64,000 nucleotides of DNA from Massilia frigida. Its GTDB lineage: Bacteria > Pseudomonadota > Gammaproteobacteria > Burkholderiales > Burkholderiaceae_D. A model generated the notes under the pieces. That model made no database searches. It saw nothing but the letters and a program-made list of their open reading frames with translations, and had not been told where the DNA came from. Position 1 is the stretch's first letter. Each line of letters begins with the position of its first letter. The DNA lies in assembly GCF_011682175.1 (NCBI RefSeq), contig NZ_WHJG01000004.1, forward strand, positions 62,001 to 126,000, in the 5' to 3' direction. The position numbers were made by a program, and so were the translations under genes. Positions 36,663 to 47,817 of the stretch are shown here, in pieces.

Positions 36663-37918
36663 GCTCCCGCCGCCGGCTGGGGCGCCTGCCGCGAAAAGCG
36701 TGCGCTCACATACAGGGAGCCGGCCAGCAGCAGGAACCAGTACGCTTCCGTCACGTCCCACAGCAGGCTGTTGAACGAGGAACTGACCACGTAGATGGCC
36801 CACAGCAGCACCAGCGCATCGGCATGGAAGGAACGCGCGGCCAGGGCGGGGCGCAGCAGGCTGCCCAGCATGGCGAAATACAGCAGCAGTCCGGTCAGGC
36901 CAAGCTGGGCGGCGATCAGCAGGAATTCGCTATGCGGCTGGTGGCGCGTTTCGGCCAGCTTGTCCTCCGGCCAGTCGCGGCGCGCGGTCGGCGCATACAC
37001 TTCGGCGAACGAGCCGGTGCCCAGGCCCATGATCGGATTGGCGGCGACCACGCCCAGGCCGGCGCGCAGGTAACTCATGCGCAGGCCGTTGGGCGAGCGT
37101 TTCTGGTCGGTGCGCACCTCGGTGATCAGGTCATCGGTGCGCGCCTTGAAGTTGTTCGAGATGGCGTAGAAGCCGACGAACAGCAGCACGATGGCGCCCA
37201 CCCCGAAAATCGTGCGCAGCACCGTGAAGCGCACGCGCAGCAGGAACAGCACCACCATGCCCACGAACAGGGTGACGTAACCGGTACGGCCCTGGTTCAG
37301 GAAGATGATCGGTACGCTGAACAGCACCCCGGCCACCAGGCACGCCGCGCGCGCGCGCGCGCCCTGCACGTAGGTCGCGCCCAGCGCGCTGACCACGGTG
37401 GCAAAACTGAGCAGGATGCCGATCGTGATGTGATTCTTGAACGAGAACGCATCCTTGGCGTCGCCGATGCGCCACCAGCCAAGGCTGGAACTGGGCATCA
37501 GGTCGTGCCAGACCAGGTAGTTCGAGGTGGCCAGCACCGCCGCGCCGCCGAGGAAGGCGGCCAGCGCGCGTGCCGGCATGGCACGGTCACGCATGCTGGT
37601 GGCCACCGCCACCGGCAGCACCAGCAGGCGCGAATATTTTTTCAGCGCCGAGACAATGTCGCCGTGCTGCCCGATCGACCAGCTCGCGCCGAGCGCCAGC
37701 AGCGCCAGCAAGCCGATGGCCAGCAGCGCCGGCGGGGTGCGCGCGGCGGCCCGCATCGGCGCGCTGGTGGCCAGCGCGCCGACGAAGCACAGCAAGCACA
37801 TGCCGGCGAAGACATTGGTCAGCCAGGTGGAGAAAGGCACACAAAACAGCGCGAGCAGGAGCAGGTACTGGACCGCGCGCTCGAGCCGGGAAATCGGAGA
37901 TTCGGGAAAATCTTGCAT
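36659..37918 (-). CDS. waaL: O-antigen ligase (WaaL/Wzy_C family)
   Basis: The ATG at 37918 (MQDFPESPISRLERAVQYL) gives 419 residues with about eleven membrane helices. The large periplasmic loop near 265-350 contains GLGTGSFAEVYAPTARRDW and RHQPHSEFLLIAAQLGLTG, the H-x-x-F/L pattern typical of WaaL. The enzyme joins undecaprenyl-linked O-antigen to lipid A-core in the periplasm. It thereby completes the chain made by the glycosyltransferases and Wzm/Wzt in this window. It heads the leftward operon of three glycosyltransferase genes. A Wzy polymerase cannot be excluded by sequence, but an ABC-dependent O-antigen needs a ligase and no polymerase. Confidence 0.82.
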   Translation of the reverse strand: MQDFPESPISRLERAVQYLLLLALFCVPFSTWLTNVFAGMCLLCFVGALATSAPMRAAARTPPALLAIGLLALLALGASWSIGQHGDIVSALKKYSRLLVLPVAVATSMRDRAMPARALAAFLGGAAVLATSNYLVWHDLMPSSSLGWWRIGDAKDAFSFKNHITIGILLSFATVVSALGATYVQGARARAACLVAGVLFSVPIIFLNQGRTGYVTLFVGMVVLFLLRVRFTVLRTIFGVGAIVLLFVGFYAISNNFKARTDDLITEVRTDQKRSPNGLRMSYLRAGLGVVAANPIMGLGTGSFAEVYAPTARRDWPEDKLAETRHQPHSEFLLIAAQLGLTGLLLYFAMLGSLLRPALAARSFHADALVLLWAIYVVSSSFNSLLWDVTEAYWFLLLAGSLYVSARFSRQAPQPAAGA

Positions 37919-38300
37919 CGTAGCAATAGCCTTGTAAAGCGACCTGGGTCGTGCATGCCGCGCCGGGAGCGTGGCGATACCGGGCACACGCGCCTTGCGG
38001 CGCCCGCCCCTGAAATTTGTTCGCCATTTTACAGTACCGTCTGTGGCTGGCGGCTTGCACGGTGCCGAATTTGTATTTGCGGCGTCCGCTACGGCGTCCG
38101 CTACGGCGCCCGCTACGGCGTCCGCTACGGCGCCCGCTACGGCGTCCGCTACGGCGTCCGCTACGGCGTCCGCGCGATGTTGTTGTGGCAGCACCCCGAC
38201 CGCCTGTGCGAGAATGTCGAGCCTCCGGTACCGGCCGCGCCTTGCAATGGCGGCATGCCGCAACCGCACATGGCTTGTAGCCTGAACGCGAAAGAAAACG
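37919..38300. other. Divergent intergenic region between waaL and msbA
   Basis: These 382 bases carry a 12-base tandem repeat (38081-38173) and otherwise no convincing gene. Frames through the repeat in several phases are open only because the unit has no stop. An extended -10-like TGC-GAGAAT at 38207-38215 could serve msbA; no clear leftward promoter is visible. Confidence 0.55.
38081..38173. repeat. 12-base minisatellite, seven full copies plus a partial one
   Basis: The unit GGCGTCCGCTAC is repeated head to tail at 38081, 38093, 38105, 38117, 38129, 38141 and 38153, with a partial copy at 38165. Copies at 38105 and 38129 read GGCGCCCGCTAC. It lies between two divergent LPS-assembly genes. 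Confidence 0.95.
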
Positions 38301-40027
<1,727 letters not shown>

Positions 40028-40031
<4 letters not shown>

Positions 40032-41044
40032 GCGGCGTCCGCACCCTGGTCATCTCGCCCAACTGGATCGGCGACGCGGTCATGGCCCAGCCGCTGCTGC
40101 AACTGCTCAAGCAGCAGCACCCGGAGCGCCCGATCGACGTGCTGGCGCCGCCCTCGGTGGCGCCGGCCTGGCGCGCCATGCTGGAGGTCGACAGCGTGCT
40201 CGAAACCCCGTTCCGCCACGGCGCGCTGCAATTGCGCGAGCGCTGGCGCTACGCCAAGGTGCTGCGCGCGCGCGGCTACGTCGACGCCTACGTGCTGCCC
40301 AACACGATCAAGTACGCGCTGATCCCGTGGCTGGCCGGGATTGCGCGCCGGGTCGGCTACAAGGGCGAGATGCGTTACGGACTGCTCAACGTCGTGCATC
40401 ACGACGACACGCCCAAGCGGGCGATGGTGCCGTTCTACGCCGCCCTGGCCGGCGCGCCGGGTGCCGCGCTGCGCGCCGACGTGCCGCGTCCGGCGATGCG
40501 GGTAGCGCCGGAGCAGATTCTTGACGCGCGCGCGCGCCACGGCATGGGTGGAGCGGGGCGCCTGGTGGTGTTTGCCCCGGGCGCCGAATTCGGCGCCGCC
40601 AAGCGCTGGCCGGCACGCCACTTCGCCGCGCTGGCGCAATCGATCCGCCAACAGGATCGGTCCGCGCACATCGCCTTGCTCGGTTCCCCCAAGGACCGCG
40701 AGGCCTGCGCCGAGATCACCGCTCTCACCGGGACCGATGGTATCCACAATGTCGCCGGCGCCACCTCGCTGATGGAGGCGATTGCGCTCATTGCCGGCGC
40801 GGGCGCGGTGGTCGCCAACGATTCCGGCCTGCTGCACATTGCCTCGGCGCTGAACCGGCCGGTGATTGCGCTGTACGGCCCGACCGACCCCGACCACGCG
40901 CCACCGTTTTCCGATATCGCGCGCTCGCTCTCGCTGCGGCTGGCCTGTGCGCCCTGCCGCCAGCGCGAATGCCCGCTGGGCCACCACGACTGCATGGAAA
41001 AGCTCGAACCGGCCATGGTCTGGAACGAGCTGCGCCAAATGTAA
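40028..41044 (+). CDS. waaF: ADP-heptose:LPS heptosyltransferase II
   Basis: This 338-residue GT9 enzyme adds the second heptose to the LPS inner core. Motifs are SPNWIGDAVMAQPLLQLLKQ near the N-terminus, FAPGAEFGAAKRWPARHFA in the donor domain and ANDSGLLHIASALNRPVIAL near the C-terminus. The C-terminal CAPCRQRECPLGHHDCM carries the Cys pattern common to beta/gamma WaaF. It overlaps msbA by four bases. Confidence 0.94.
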
Positions 41045-41125
41045 ATCCATGGCGGCGTCCGCGCCGCGAGAGCGCGCCGTGGGAGTAAAATCATGGCGCG
41101 ACGCCGTTTTTGACAAGGTTAATTG

Positions 41126-42829
41126 ATGAATCATCCCGTCATTCCGATCGTGGCGCAGGGCAGCACCCGCCAGCGCAAGCGCCAGGCGCCCAAGGGCCGC
41201 CGCGTCGACCCGCAGGCACTGCTGGAAGTGCAGGCACTGCTGGGCGAGCAATCGCGCCAGCGCGACCTGCTCATCGAGCACCTGCACAAAATCCAGGACG
41301 CCTTCGGCTGCCTGTCGCACGCCCATCTGGCGGCGCTGGCGCAGGAAATGAAGCTGGCCCAGGCCGAGGTCTACGAGGTCGCCACCTTCTATCACCACTT
41401 CGACGTCGTGCGCGAGGGCGAGAGCGCGCCGCCGGCGTTGACGGTGCGCGTGTGCGACGGCCTGTCGTGCGAGATGGCCGGCGCGCGCGAGCTGCTCGAC
41501 CGCTTGCCCGCCATCCTGGGCGCCGACGTGCGCGTGCTCGCCGCGCCCTGCATCGGCCGCTGCGAACAAGCCCCGGCAGCCGTCGTCGGCCAGCACCCGC
41601 TGGCCCATGCCAGCTGCGACACGGTGGCAGCGGCGGTGGCGCACGGCGATACCACGCACGCGCTTACCGGCTACATCGATTACGACAGCTACCGCGCCGC
41701 CGGCGGCTACGGGCTGGCGCGCGAATGCCACGACGGCCGGCGCGACGCCGAAGCGCTGATTGCGACCATGGAAACATCGAGCCTGCGCGGCCTTGGCGGC
41801 GCCGGTTTCCCGACCGGGCGCAAATGGCGCATCGTGCGCGCCGAAGCCGGCCCGCGCCTGATGGCGATCAATATCGACGAGGGCGAACCGGGCACCTTCA
41901 AGGACCGCTACTACCTCGAACGCGATCCGCACCGTTTCCTCGAAGGCGCGCTGGTGGCGGCCTGGGTGGCCGGCGTCGACACCATCTATATCTACCTGCG
42001 CGACGAATACCACGGCTGCCGCGCGATGCTGGAAACCGAACTGGCGCGCCTGCGCGCCGATCCGCCGTTCCAGTCCATGCCCACGTTCATCCTTCGGCGG
42101 GGCGCCGGTGCTTACATCTGCGGCGAAGAATCGGCGATGATCGAATCGATCGAAGGCAAGCGCGGCATGCCGCGCCTGCGTCCGCCGTACGTGGCCCAGG
42201 TCGGCCTGTTCGGCTTGCCCACCCTGCAGCACAATTTCGAGACCCTGCACTGGGTGCGTGCCATCGTCGAGCAAGGCGCCGACTGGTTCAGCGGCCAGGG
42301 ACGCCACGGCCGCAAGGGCCTGCGTTCGTTTTCGGTCTCGGGCCGGGTGCGCGAACCGGGCGTCAAGCTGGCGCCGGCCGGCATCACCGTGCAGGAACTG
42401 ATCGACGAATACTGCGGCGGCATGGTGCCCGGCCACCAGTTTTACGCCTACCTGCCGGGCGGCGCATCGGGCGGCATCCTGCCCGCCACGCTGAACGCGA
42501 TCCCGCTCGACTTCGACACCTTGCAGCCGTATGGCTGCTTTATCGGCTCGGCCGCCGTGGTGGTGCTGTCGGACCAGGATTCGGCGGTGGCGGCGGCGCG
42601 CAACACGCTGCGCTTCTTCAAGGATGAATCGTGCGGGCAGTGCACGCCGTGCCGCGTCGGCACCGCCAAGGCGCTGGCGCTGATCGAGCAGCCGCAATGG
42701 GACACGCCGCTGCTGGCCGAGCTGTCGCAGGTGATGCGCGACGCCTCGATCTGCGGCCTGGGACAGGCCGCGCCGAATCCGTTCGACTGCGTCGTCAAAT
42801 ACTTTTCACATGAACTGGTGAAGCCATGA
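41126..42829 (+). CDS. fdsB: NAD-dependent formate dehydrogenase, fused gamma-beta (NuoE-NuoF-like) subunit
   Basis: This 567-residue protein transfers electrons from the catalytic subunit to NAD. The N-terminal half (about 1-185) is NuoE-like, with a [2Fe-2S] site in CDGLSC and CIGRC. The rest is NuoF-like, with the FMN/NADH region LGGAGFPTGRKW, INIDEGEPGTFKDRYY, GAGAYICGEESAMIESIEGK and a [4Fe-4S] site in CGQCTPCRVG plus a later Cys. In Rhodobacter and Cupriavidus Fds these are separate subunits, FdsG and FdsB, so this is a fusion. It is the first gene of a six-gene unit and overlaps the alpha-subunit gene as ATGA. Confidence 0.92.
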   Translation: MNHPVIPIVAQGSTRQRKRQAPKGRRVDPQALLEVQALLGEQSRQRDLLIEHLHKIQDAFGCLSHAHLAALAQEMKLAQAEVYEVATFYHHFDVVREGESAPPALTVRVCDGLSCEMAGARELLDRLPAILGADVRVLAAPCIGRCEQAPAAVVGQHPLAHASCDTVAAAVAHGDTTHALTGYIDYDSYRAAGGYGLARECHDGRRDAEALIATMETSSLRGLGGAGFPTGRKWRIVRAEAGPRLMAINIDEGEPGTFKDRYYLERDPHRFLEGALVAAWVAGVDTIYIYLRDEYHGCRAMLETELARLRADPPFQSMPTFILRRGAGAYICGEESAMIESIEGKRGMPRLRPPYVAQVGLFGLPTLQHNFETLHWVRAIVEQGADWFSGQGRHGRKGLRSFSVSGRVREPGVKLAPAGITVQELIDEYCGGMVPGHQFYAYLPGGASGGILPATLNAIPLDFDTLQPYGCFIGSAAVVVLSDQDSAVAAARNTLRFFKDESCGQCTPCRVGTAKALALIEQPQWDTPLLAELSQVMRDASICGLGQAAPNPFDCVVKYFSHELVKP

Positions 42830-45645
42830 ATGCGATCAGCAGGATCAAGCAGGCAGCCTTGCAGGGCGCGCCGGTGGAGCTGGAAATCAACGGCCGGCAG
42901 GTGGCCGCCTTTGCCCACGAAACCCTGATCGAGGTGGCCGCGCGCGAAGGCATCGAGATTCCGCGCCTGTGCTACAAACCGGGCATGGACACGGCCGGCA
43001 ACTGCCGCGCGTGCATGGTGGAGATCGAGGGCGAGCGGGTACTGGCGCCATCCTGCTGCCGCCGTCCGTCCGCCGGCATGAAGGTCGCTACCTCCAGTGC
43101 GCGCGCCGTGGCCGCGCAAAAAATGGTGCTCGAACTGCTGCAGTCCGACATGCCCGAGCGGGCCTACACGCGCCACAACGAAGTCGACTTCTGGGCCCGC
43201 AAGCTGGCCCTCGGCCAGCCGCGCTTCGCTGCGCGCAGCCAGCCCGCCCGCGACGCCTCGCACGCCGCCATCACCGTCAATCTCGACGCCTGCATCCAGT
43301 GTACGCGCTGCGTGCGCGCCTGCCGCGACGAGCAGGTCAACGACGTGATCGGCCTGGCCATGCGCGGCGATCATGTCAAAATCGTGTTCGACATGGACGA
43401 CCCGATGGGCGACTCCACCTGCGTCGGCTGCGGCGAATGCGTGCAGGCTTGCCCGACCGGCGCCCTGATGCCGGCGCGCGACGCCGCCCTGGCCGTGCCG
43501 GACAAACAGGTCGATTCGGTCTGCCCCTACTGCGGGGTGGGCTGCCAGCTGACCTACAACATCAAGGACAACAAGATCCTGTTTGTGGAGGGGCGCGACG
43601 GCCCGGCCAACCGCGAACGCCTGTGCGTCAAGGGCCGCTACGGCTTCGACTACGCGCACCATCCGCACCGCCTGACGGTGCCGCTGATCCGCCGCGCCGA
43701 CGCACCCAAGAGCGGCGAATTCACCATGGACCCGGCGCGCGTGCTTGACGTCTTCCGCGAAGCGACATGGGAAGAAGCGCTCGATGCCGCTGGCGGTGCG
43801 CTGGCGCGCATCCGCGACACCTACGGCAAGCGCGCGCTGGCCGGCTTCGGCTCGGCCAAGGGCAGCAACGAAGAAGCCTACCTGTTCCAGAAGCTGGTGC
43901 GCACCGGCTTTGGCAGCAACAACGTCGACCACTGCACGCGCCTGTGCCACGCCTCCTCGGTGGCGGCCCTGCTGGAGGGAATCGGCTCGGGTGCGGTATC
44001 GAACCCGGTGATGGACGTGACCCTGGCCGAGGTGGTGATCGTCATCGGCGCCAACCCGACCGTCAACCATCCGGTGGCGGCGACCTGGATCAAGAACGCC
44101 ATCAGGAACGGCACCAAACTGGTGGTGTGCGACCCGCGCCGCTCGGACCTGGCGCGCAGCGCGCACCGCTACCTGCAATTCAAGCCCGATACCGACGTGG
44201 CCCTGCTCAACGCGATGATGCACGTGATCGTGGCCGAAGGCCTGGTCGACCAGGACTTCATCGCCAGCCGCACCATCGGCTACGCGGAGCTGGAACGGAA
44301 CGTGGCCGGCTACAGCCCGGAGCTGATGGCGCCCATTTGCGGCGTCGACGCCGACACCATCCGCTACGTGGCGCGCCTGTACGCGACCTCGAAGGCGTCG
44401 ATGATCCTGTGGGGCATGGGCATTTCCCAGCATATCCACGGCACCGACAATGCGCGCTGCCTGATCGCGCTGGCGCTGATGACGGGCCAGATCGGCCGCC
44501 CCGGCACCGGCCTGCATCCGCTGCGCGGCCAGAACAACGTGCAGGGCGCGTCCGACGCGGGGCTGATCCCGATGATGTTCCCCGATTACCAGCGCGTCGA
44601 CAATCCGGCGGCACTGGCAAAGTTCGAGAAAGCCTGGGGCATGCCGCTCGATTCCATGCCCGGCCTGACGGTGGTCGAGATCATGCACGCCATCCCGCGC
44701 GGCGACATCCGCGGCATGTACATCATGGGCGAGAACCCGGCCATGTCCGACCCCGACGCCAATCATGCGCGCGCGTCACTTGCCGCGCTCGACCACCTGG
44801 TAGTGCAGGATATCTTCCTGACCGAAACCGCCTACCTGGCCGACGTGATCCTGCCGGCCAGCGCCTTTCCCGAAAAGACGGGCAGCTTCACCAACACCGA
44901 CCGCCTGGTGCAGATCGGGCGCCAGGCCATCGATCCGCCGGGCCAGGCCAGGCAGGATCTGTGGATCATCGGCCAGATGGCCGCGCGCCTGGGCCTGGAC
45001 TGGCAGTACGGCCACGTGTCGGAAGTGTTCGACGAGATGCGCCGCATCATGCCTAGCATCGGCGGCATCACCTGGGACAGGCTGGAACGCGAGCACGCCG
45101 TCACCTACCCGTGCACGAAAGAGGGCGATCCGGGCCAGCCGGTGGTCTTCACCGAGCAGTTCCCGCGCGAGTCGGGACGTGCGCGTTTCGTCCCGGCCGA
45201 TATCATCCCGGCCGACGAGCGCCCCGACGCCGCATATCCGATGGTGCTCATCACCGGCCGCCAGCTCGAACACTGGCACACCGGCAGCATGACGCGCCGC
45301 ACGGCGGTGCTGGACGCGATCGAACCCGATCCGGTGGCGCTGGTGCACCCGCTCGACCTGGCGGCGCTGGGCGGCAAACCGGGCGACGTGGTGACCATCG
45401 CCTCGCGCCGTGGCGAAGTGGCCCTGTACGCGCGCGCCGACGACAGCTCGCCGCGCGGCGCGATCTTTGTACCGTTCTGCTATTACGAAGCGGCCATCAA
45501 CCGCCTCACCAACGCTGCGCTCGACCCGTTCGGCAAGATCCCCGAGTTCAAGTACTGCGCCATTCGCGTGGCGCTGGGCGGCGTGGTGGAGCAGCAGGGC
45601 AGCTTTGGCGGCGGCCAGGTGCTTGCAGGGATGGCGCTGCCATGA
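42826..45645 (+). CDS. fdsA: Formate dehydrogenase catalytic (alpha) subunit, Mo/W-bis-MGD
   Basis: This 939-residue enzyme oxidises formate to CO2. A ferredoxin-like [2Fe-2S] domain (LCYKPGMDTAGNCRAC) leads. Two [4Fe-4S] clusters follow (CIQCTRCVRAC, CVGCGECVQAC), then a further one at the start of the catalytic domain (CPYCGVGC). The metal ligand is Cys374, followed by His375 (HCTRLCHASS); no selenocysteine codon is used. C-terminal dinucleotide-binding motifs include TGRQLEHWHTGSMTRR. Length and order match soluble NAD-linked FdsA. FdhD and a tungstate-type importer follow in the same unit, so the cofactor metal may be W or Mo. Confidence 0.94.
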   Translation: MNAISRIKQAALQGAPVELEINGRQVAAFAHETLIEVAAREGIEIPRLCYKPGMDTAGNCRACMVEIEGERVLAPSCCRRPSAGMKVATSSARAVAAQKMVLELLQSDMPERAYTRHNEVDFWARKLALGQPRFAARSQPARDASHAAITVNLDACIQCTRCVRACRDEQVNDVIGLAMRGDHVKIVFDMDDPMGDSTCVGCGECVQACPTGALMPARDAALAVPDKQVDSVCPYCGVGCQLTYNIKDNKILFVEGRDGPANRERLCVKGRYGFDYAHHPHRLTVPLIRRADAPKSGEFTMDPARVLDVFREATWEEALDAAGGALARIRDTYGKRALAGFGSAKGSNEEAYLFQKLVRTGFGSNNVDHCTRLCHASSVAALLEGIGSGAVSNPVMDVTLAEVVIVIGANPTVNHPVAATWIKNAIRNGTKLVVCDPRRSDLARSAHRYLQFKPDTDVALLNAMMHVIVAEGLVDQDFIASRTIGYAELERNVAGYSPELMAPICGVDADTIRYVARLYATSKASMILWGMGISQHIHGTDNARCLIALALMTGQIGRPGTGLHPLRGQNNVQGASDAGLIPMMFPDYQRVDNPAALAKFEKAWGMPLDSMPGLTVVEIMHAIPRGDIRGMYIMGENPAMSDPDANHARASLAALDHLVVQDIFLTETAYLADVILPASAFPEKTGSFTNTDRLVQIGRQAIDPPGQARQDLWIIGQMAARLGLDWQYGHVSEVFDEMRRIMPSIGGITWDRLEREHAVTYPCTKEGDPGQPVVFTEQFPRESGRARFVPADIIPADERPDAAYPMVLITGRQLEHWHTGSMTRRTAVLDAIEPDPVALVHPLDLAALGGKPGDVVTIASRRGEVALYARADDSSPRGAIFVPFCYYEAAINRLTNAALDPFGKIPEFKYCAIRVALGGVVEQQGSFGGGQVLAGMALP

Positions 45646-46463
45646 CGCTGCCGCAATTGAGCGACGCCCGCGCCGCCTTGACCCACGAGGTCGAGGTGCT
45701 CGATGAACGCGGCCGCCGCTCCACCATTGCCATCCCGGCCGAGCGGCCGCTGACGGTGTATGTGGACAAGCGCGAGCTGGTCACCTTGATGACCCTGGGC
45801 AGCGCGCCGGAAGCGCTCACGCTGGGTTACCTGCGCAACCAGCGCCTGGTGAAATCGGTCGCCGACATCGTCTCGGTGCAGGTCGACTGGTCGGTCGACG
45901 CGGTGGCGGTGGTCACGCGCGCCGGCATCGCCGATGTGGAAGCGCGCACCTCGAAAAAAGTGGTTACCACCGGCTGCGGCCAGGGTTCGGTCTTCGGTGG
46001 ACTGATGGACGATATCGACCAGATCGTGCTGCCGCCGGATGCGCGCATTGCGCAATCGACGGTGTACCGCATCGTCGACACCATCCGCACGCAGCAATCG
46101 ATCTACAAGCAGGCCGGCTCGGTGCATGGCTGCGCGCTGTTCTCGAACGCGGGCGAGCTGCTGTATTTCGTGGAGGACGTGGGCCGCCACAACGCGGTCG
46201 ACGCCATCGCCGGGCGCATGTGGCTTGACGGCGTGGCCGGCGGCGACAAGGTGTTCTACACGACCGGCCGGCTGACGTCCGAGATGGTGATCAAGGGTGC
46301 GCAGATGGGTATTCCCTTCCTGCTGTCGCGCTCCGGCACCACGCAGATGGGCCACATGGTGGCCGACAAGATCGGCATGGCCCTGCTGGCGCGTTGCAGC
46401 GGCAAGCACTTCCTGCTGCTGACCGGCCATGGCCGTCTCGACTTCGAGCCGCTGCCAGCCTGA
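45642..46463 (+). CDS. fdhD: Formate dehydrogenase accessory sulfurtransferase
   Basis: This 273-residue protein inserts sulfur into the bis-MGD cofactor of formate dehydrogenase. The ATG overlaps the fdsA stop as ATGA. Conserved regions are ERPLTVYVDKRELVTLM, EDVGRHNAVDAIAGR, YTTGRLTSEMVIK and MGIPFLLSRSGTT. The sulfur-carrying loop reads TTGCGQGS: the first Cys of the E. coli C-x-x-C is kept and the second is Gly. The stop shares one base with the next ATG (TGATG). Confidence 0.94.
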   Translation: MTLPQLSDARAALTHEVEVLDERGRRSTIAIPAERPLTVYVDKRELVTLMTLGSAPEALTLGYLRNQRLVKSVADIVSVQVDWSVDAVAVVTRAGIADVEARTSKKVVTTGCGQGSVFGGLMDDIDQIVLPPDARIAQSTVYRIVDTIRTQQSIYKQAGSVHGCALFSNAGELLYFVEDVGRHNAVDAIAGRMWLDGVAGGDKVFYTTGRLTSEMVIKGAQMGIPFLLSRSGTTQMGHMVADKIGMALLARCSGKHFLLLTGHGRLDFEPLPA

Positions 46464-47170
46464 TGTCGCTGCCGCAGGCCACGTACGCCGCTTTCGCGCT
46501 GCTGCTGTCGGGTGACCCGGCGCTGTGGGGCGTCGTGTGGATTTCGCTCAAGACCAGCGTGCTTGGCTTGCTGCTGGCGGCGCCGCCGGCGGTGCTGCTT
46601 GGGTATGCGATTGCCAGCTGGCGCTTCCCGGGGCGCCGCGTCGCCATCTGGCTGGTGCAGGCCACCTTGTCGCTGCCGACGGTCCTGATTGGCCTGCTGC
46701 TGTATTTGCTGCTGTCGCGCCACGGCCCGTGGGGATCGCTGCACTGGCTGTTTTCGCAGCCGGGCATTGTGCTCGGCCAGTGCATCATCGCCACGCCGGT
46801 GCTGGTGGCGTTCACCCTGGCGGCGGTGCAGGCGCTTGACCCGCGCTACGCCGAAACCGCCGTCGCCCTGGGCGCGTCGCGCTGGCGCACCATGCTCACG
46901 GTGCTGCACGAAGTGCGCTTTGGCGTCATGGCGGCGGTGATCAGCGGCTTCGGTCGCGTGATCTCCGAAGTGGGCTGCGCGCTCATGGTCGGCGGGAATA
47001 TCGCCGGCGAAACGCGCACCATCACCACCGCCATCGCGCTCGAAACGAGCAAGGGCGAGTTCGCGCAGGGGATCGCGCTCGGCATCGTGCTGGTGGCGCT
47101 GGCGCTGGCCATGAATGGCGCGCTGATGCTGTTGCAGGGCGATACGCGCGCCGCCGGAGCCGGCCAATGA
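46463..47170 (+). CDS. tupB: Tungstate-type ABC transporter permease
   Basis: This 235-residue inner-membrane permease has about five to six helices and the importer EAA loop (AETAVALGASRWRTMLTVLH). The ATG at 46463 shares one base with the fdhD stop and the end overlaps the ATPase gene by four bases. Family features VISGFGRVISEVGCALMVGGN and NIAGETRTITTAIALET match TupB. With the next two genes it forms an oxyanion importer. Confidence 0.9.
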   Translation: MSLPQATYAAFALLLSGDPALWGVVWISLKTSVLGLLLAAPPAVLLGYAIASWRFPGRRVAIWLVQATLSLPTVLIGLLLYLLLSRHGPWGSLHWLFSQPGIVLGQCIIATPVLVAFTLAAVQALDPRYAETAVALGASRWRTMLTVLHEVRFGVMAAVISGFGRVISEVGCALMVGGNIAGETRTITTAIALETSKGEFAQGIALGIVLVALALAMNGALMLLQGDTRAAGAGQ

Positions 47171-47817
47171 GTTTGCTGCGCATCGACAAACTGCGCAAGG
47201 CACATGGCGCACGCGTGCTGTTCGAGCTTGACGCATTCACGCTCGACGCCGGCCGCGCCTACGTGCTCACCGGGATCAACGGCGCCGGCAAGAGCAGCCT
47301 GCTGCGCATACTGGCGGGACTTGAAGCGGGCCAGGCGTCCGGCGTGACGTGGCAAGGGAAGGCGACGGCCTGGTCGCCGTATCCGCGCTCGCTGCGCGAA
47401 GCGATCGTGTATGTGCACCAGCATCCGGTGATGTTCTCGACCAGCGTGGCGGCCAACATCGGCTACGGCCTGCATGCGCGCGGCGTCGGCAAGGCGCAGG
47501 CGGCGCAGGCGGTGGCGCAAGCCATGGCATGGGCCGGTGTCGAACATCTGCGGGACAGCGATCCGGCCCGCCTGTCGGGCGGCGAGGTGCAGCGCGTGGC
47601 GCTGGCGCGCGCCTGGGTGCTGCGCCCCGCGCTGCTGCTGCTCGACGAACCGACCGCCAACCTCGATGGCGCCGCGCGCGAACAGGTGATCGCCCTCATT
47701 CCAGAGCTGATCGCGGCCGGCAGCACGGTGGTGATGGCTTGCCACGACCGCGACCTGATCGGCATGCCCGGCGTGCAGCGCCTCAAACTACGTGATGGAA
47801 AGCTCGAATACAAATGA
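47167..47817 (+). CDS. tupC: Tungstate-type ABC transporter ATP-binding protein
   Basis: This 216-residue ATPase has Walker A GINGAGKSS, signature LSGGEVQR, Walker B LLLLDEPTANLD and H-loop MACHDRD. It lacks the C-terminal molybdate-binding domain of ModC, consistent with TupC. It overlaps tupB and tupA by four bases each. Confidence 0.9.
   Translation: MSLLRIDKLRKAHGARVLFELDAFTLDAGRAYVLTGINGAGKSSLLRILAGLEAGQASGVTWQGKATAWSPYPRSLREAIVYVHQHPVMFSTSVAANIGYGLHARGVGKAQAAQAVAQAMAWAGVEHLRDSDPARLSGGEVQRVALARAWVLRPALLLLDEPTANLDGAAREQVIALIPELIAAGSTVVMACHDRDLIGMPGVQRLKLRDGKLEYK

Noticed and set aside
38081-38173. CRISPR-like array
   Set aside because: Units are 12 bases, directly adjacent and without spacers, so this is a minisatellite.
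38017-38285. Open frames of 87-104 codons through the 12-base repeat
   Set aside because: The repeat contains no stop in these phases, so openness is automatic; the products are simple Ala/Thr/Ser or Arg/Pro/Leu repeats.
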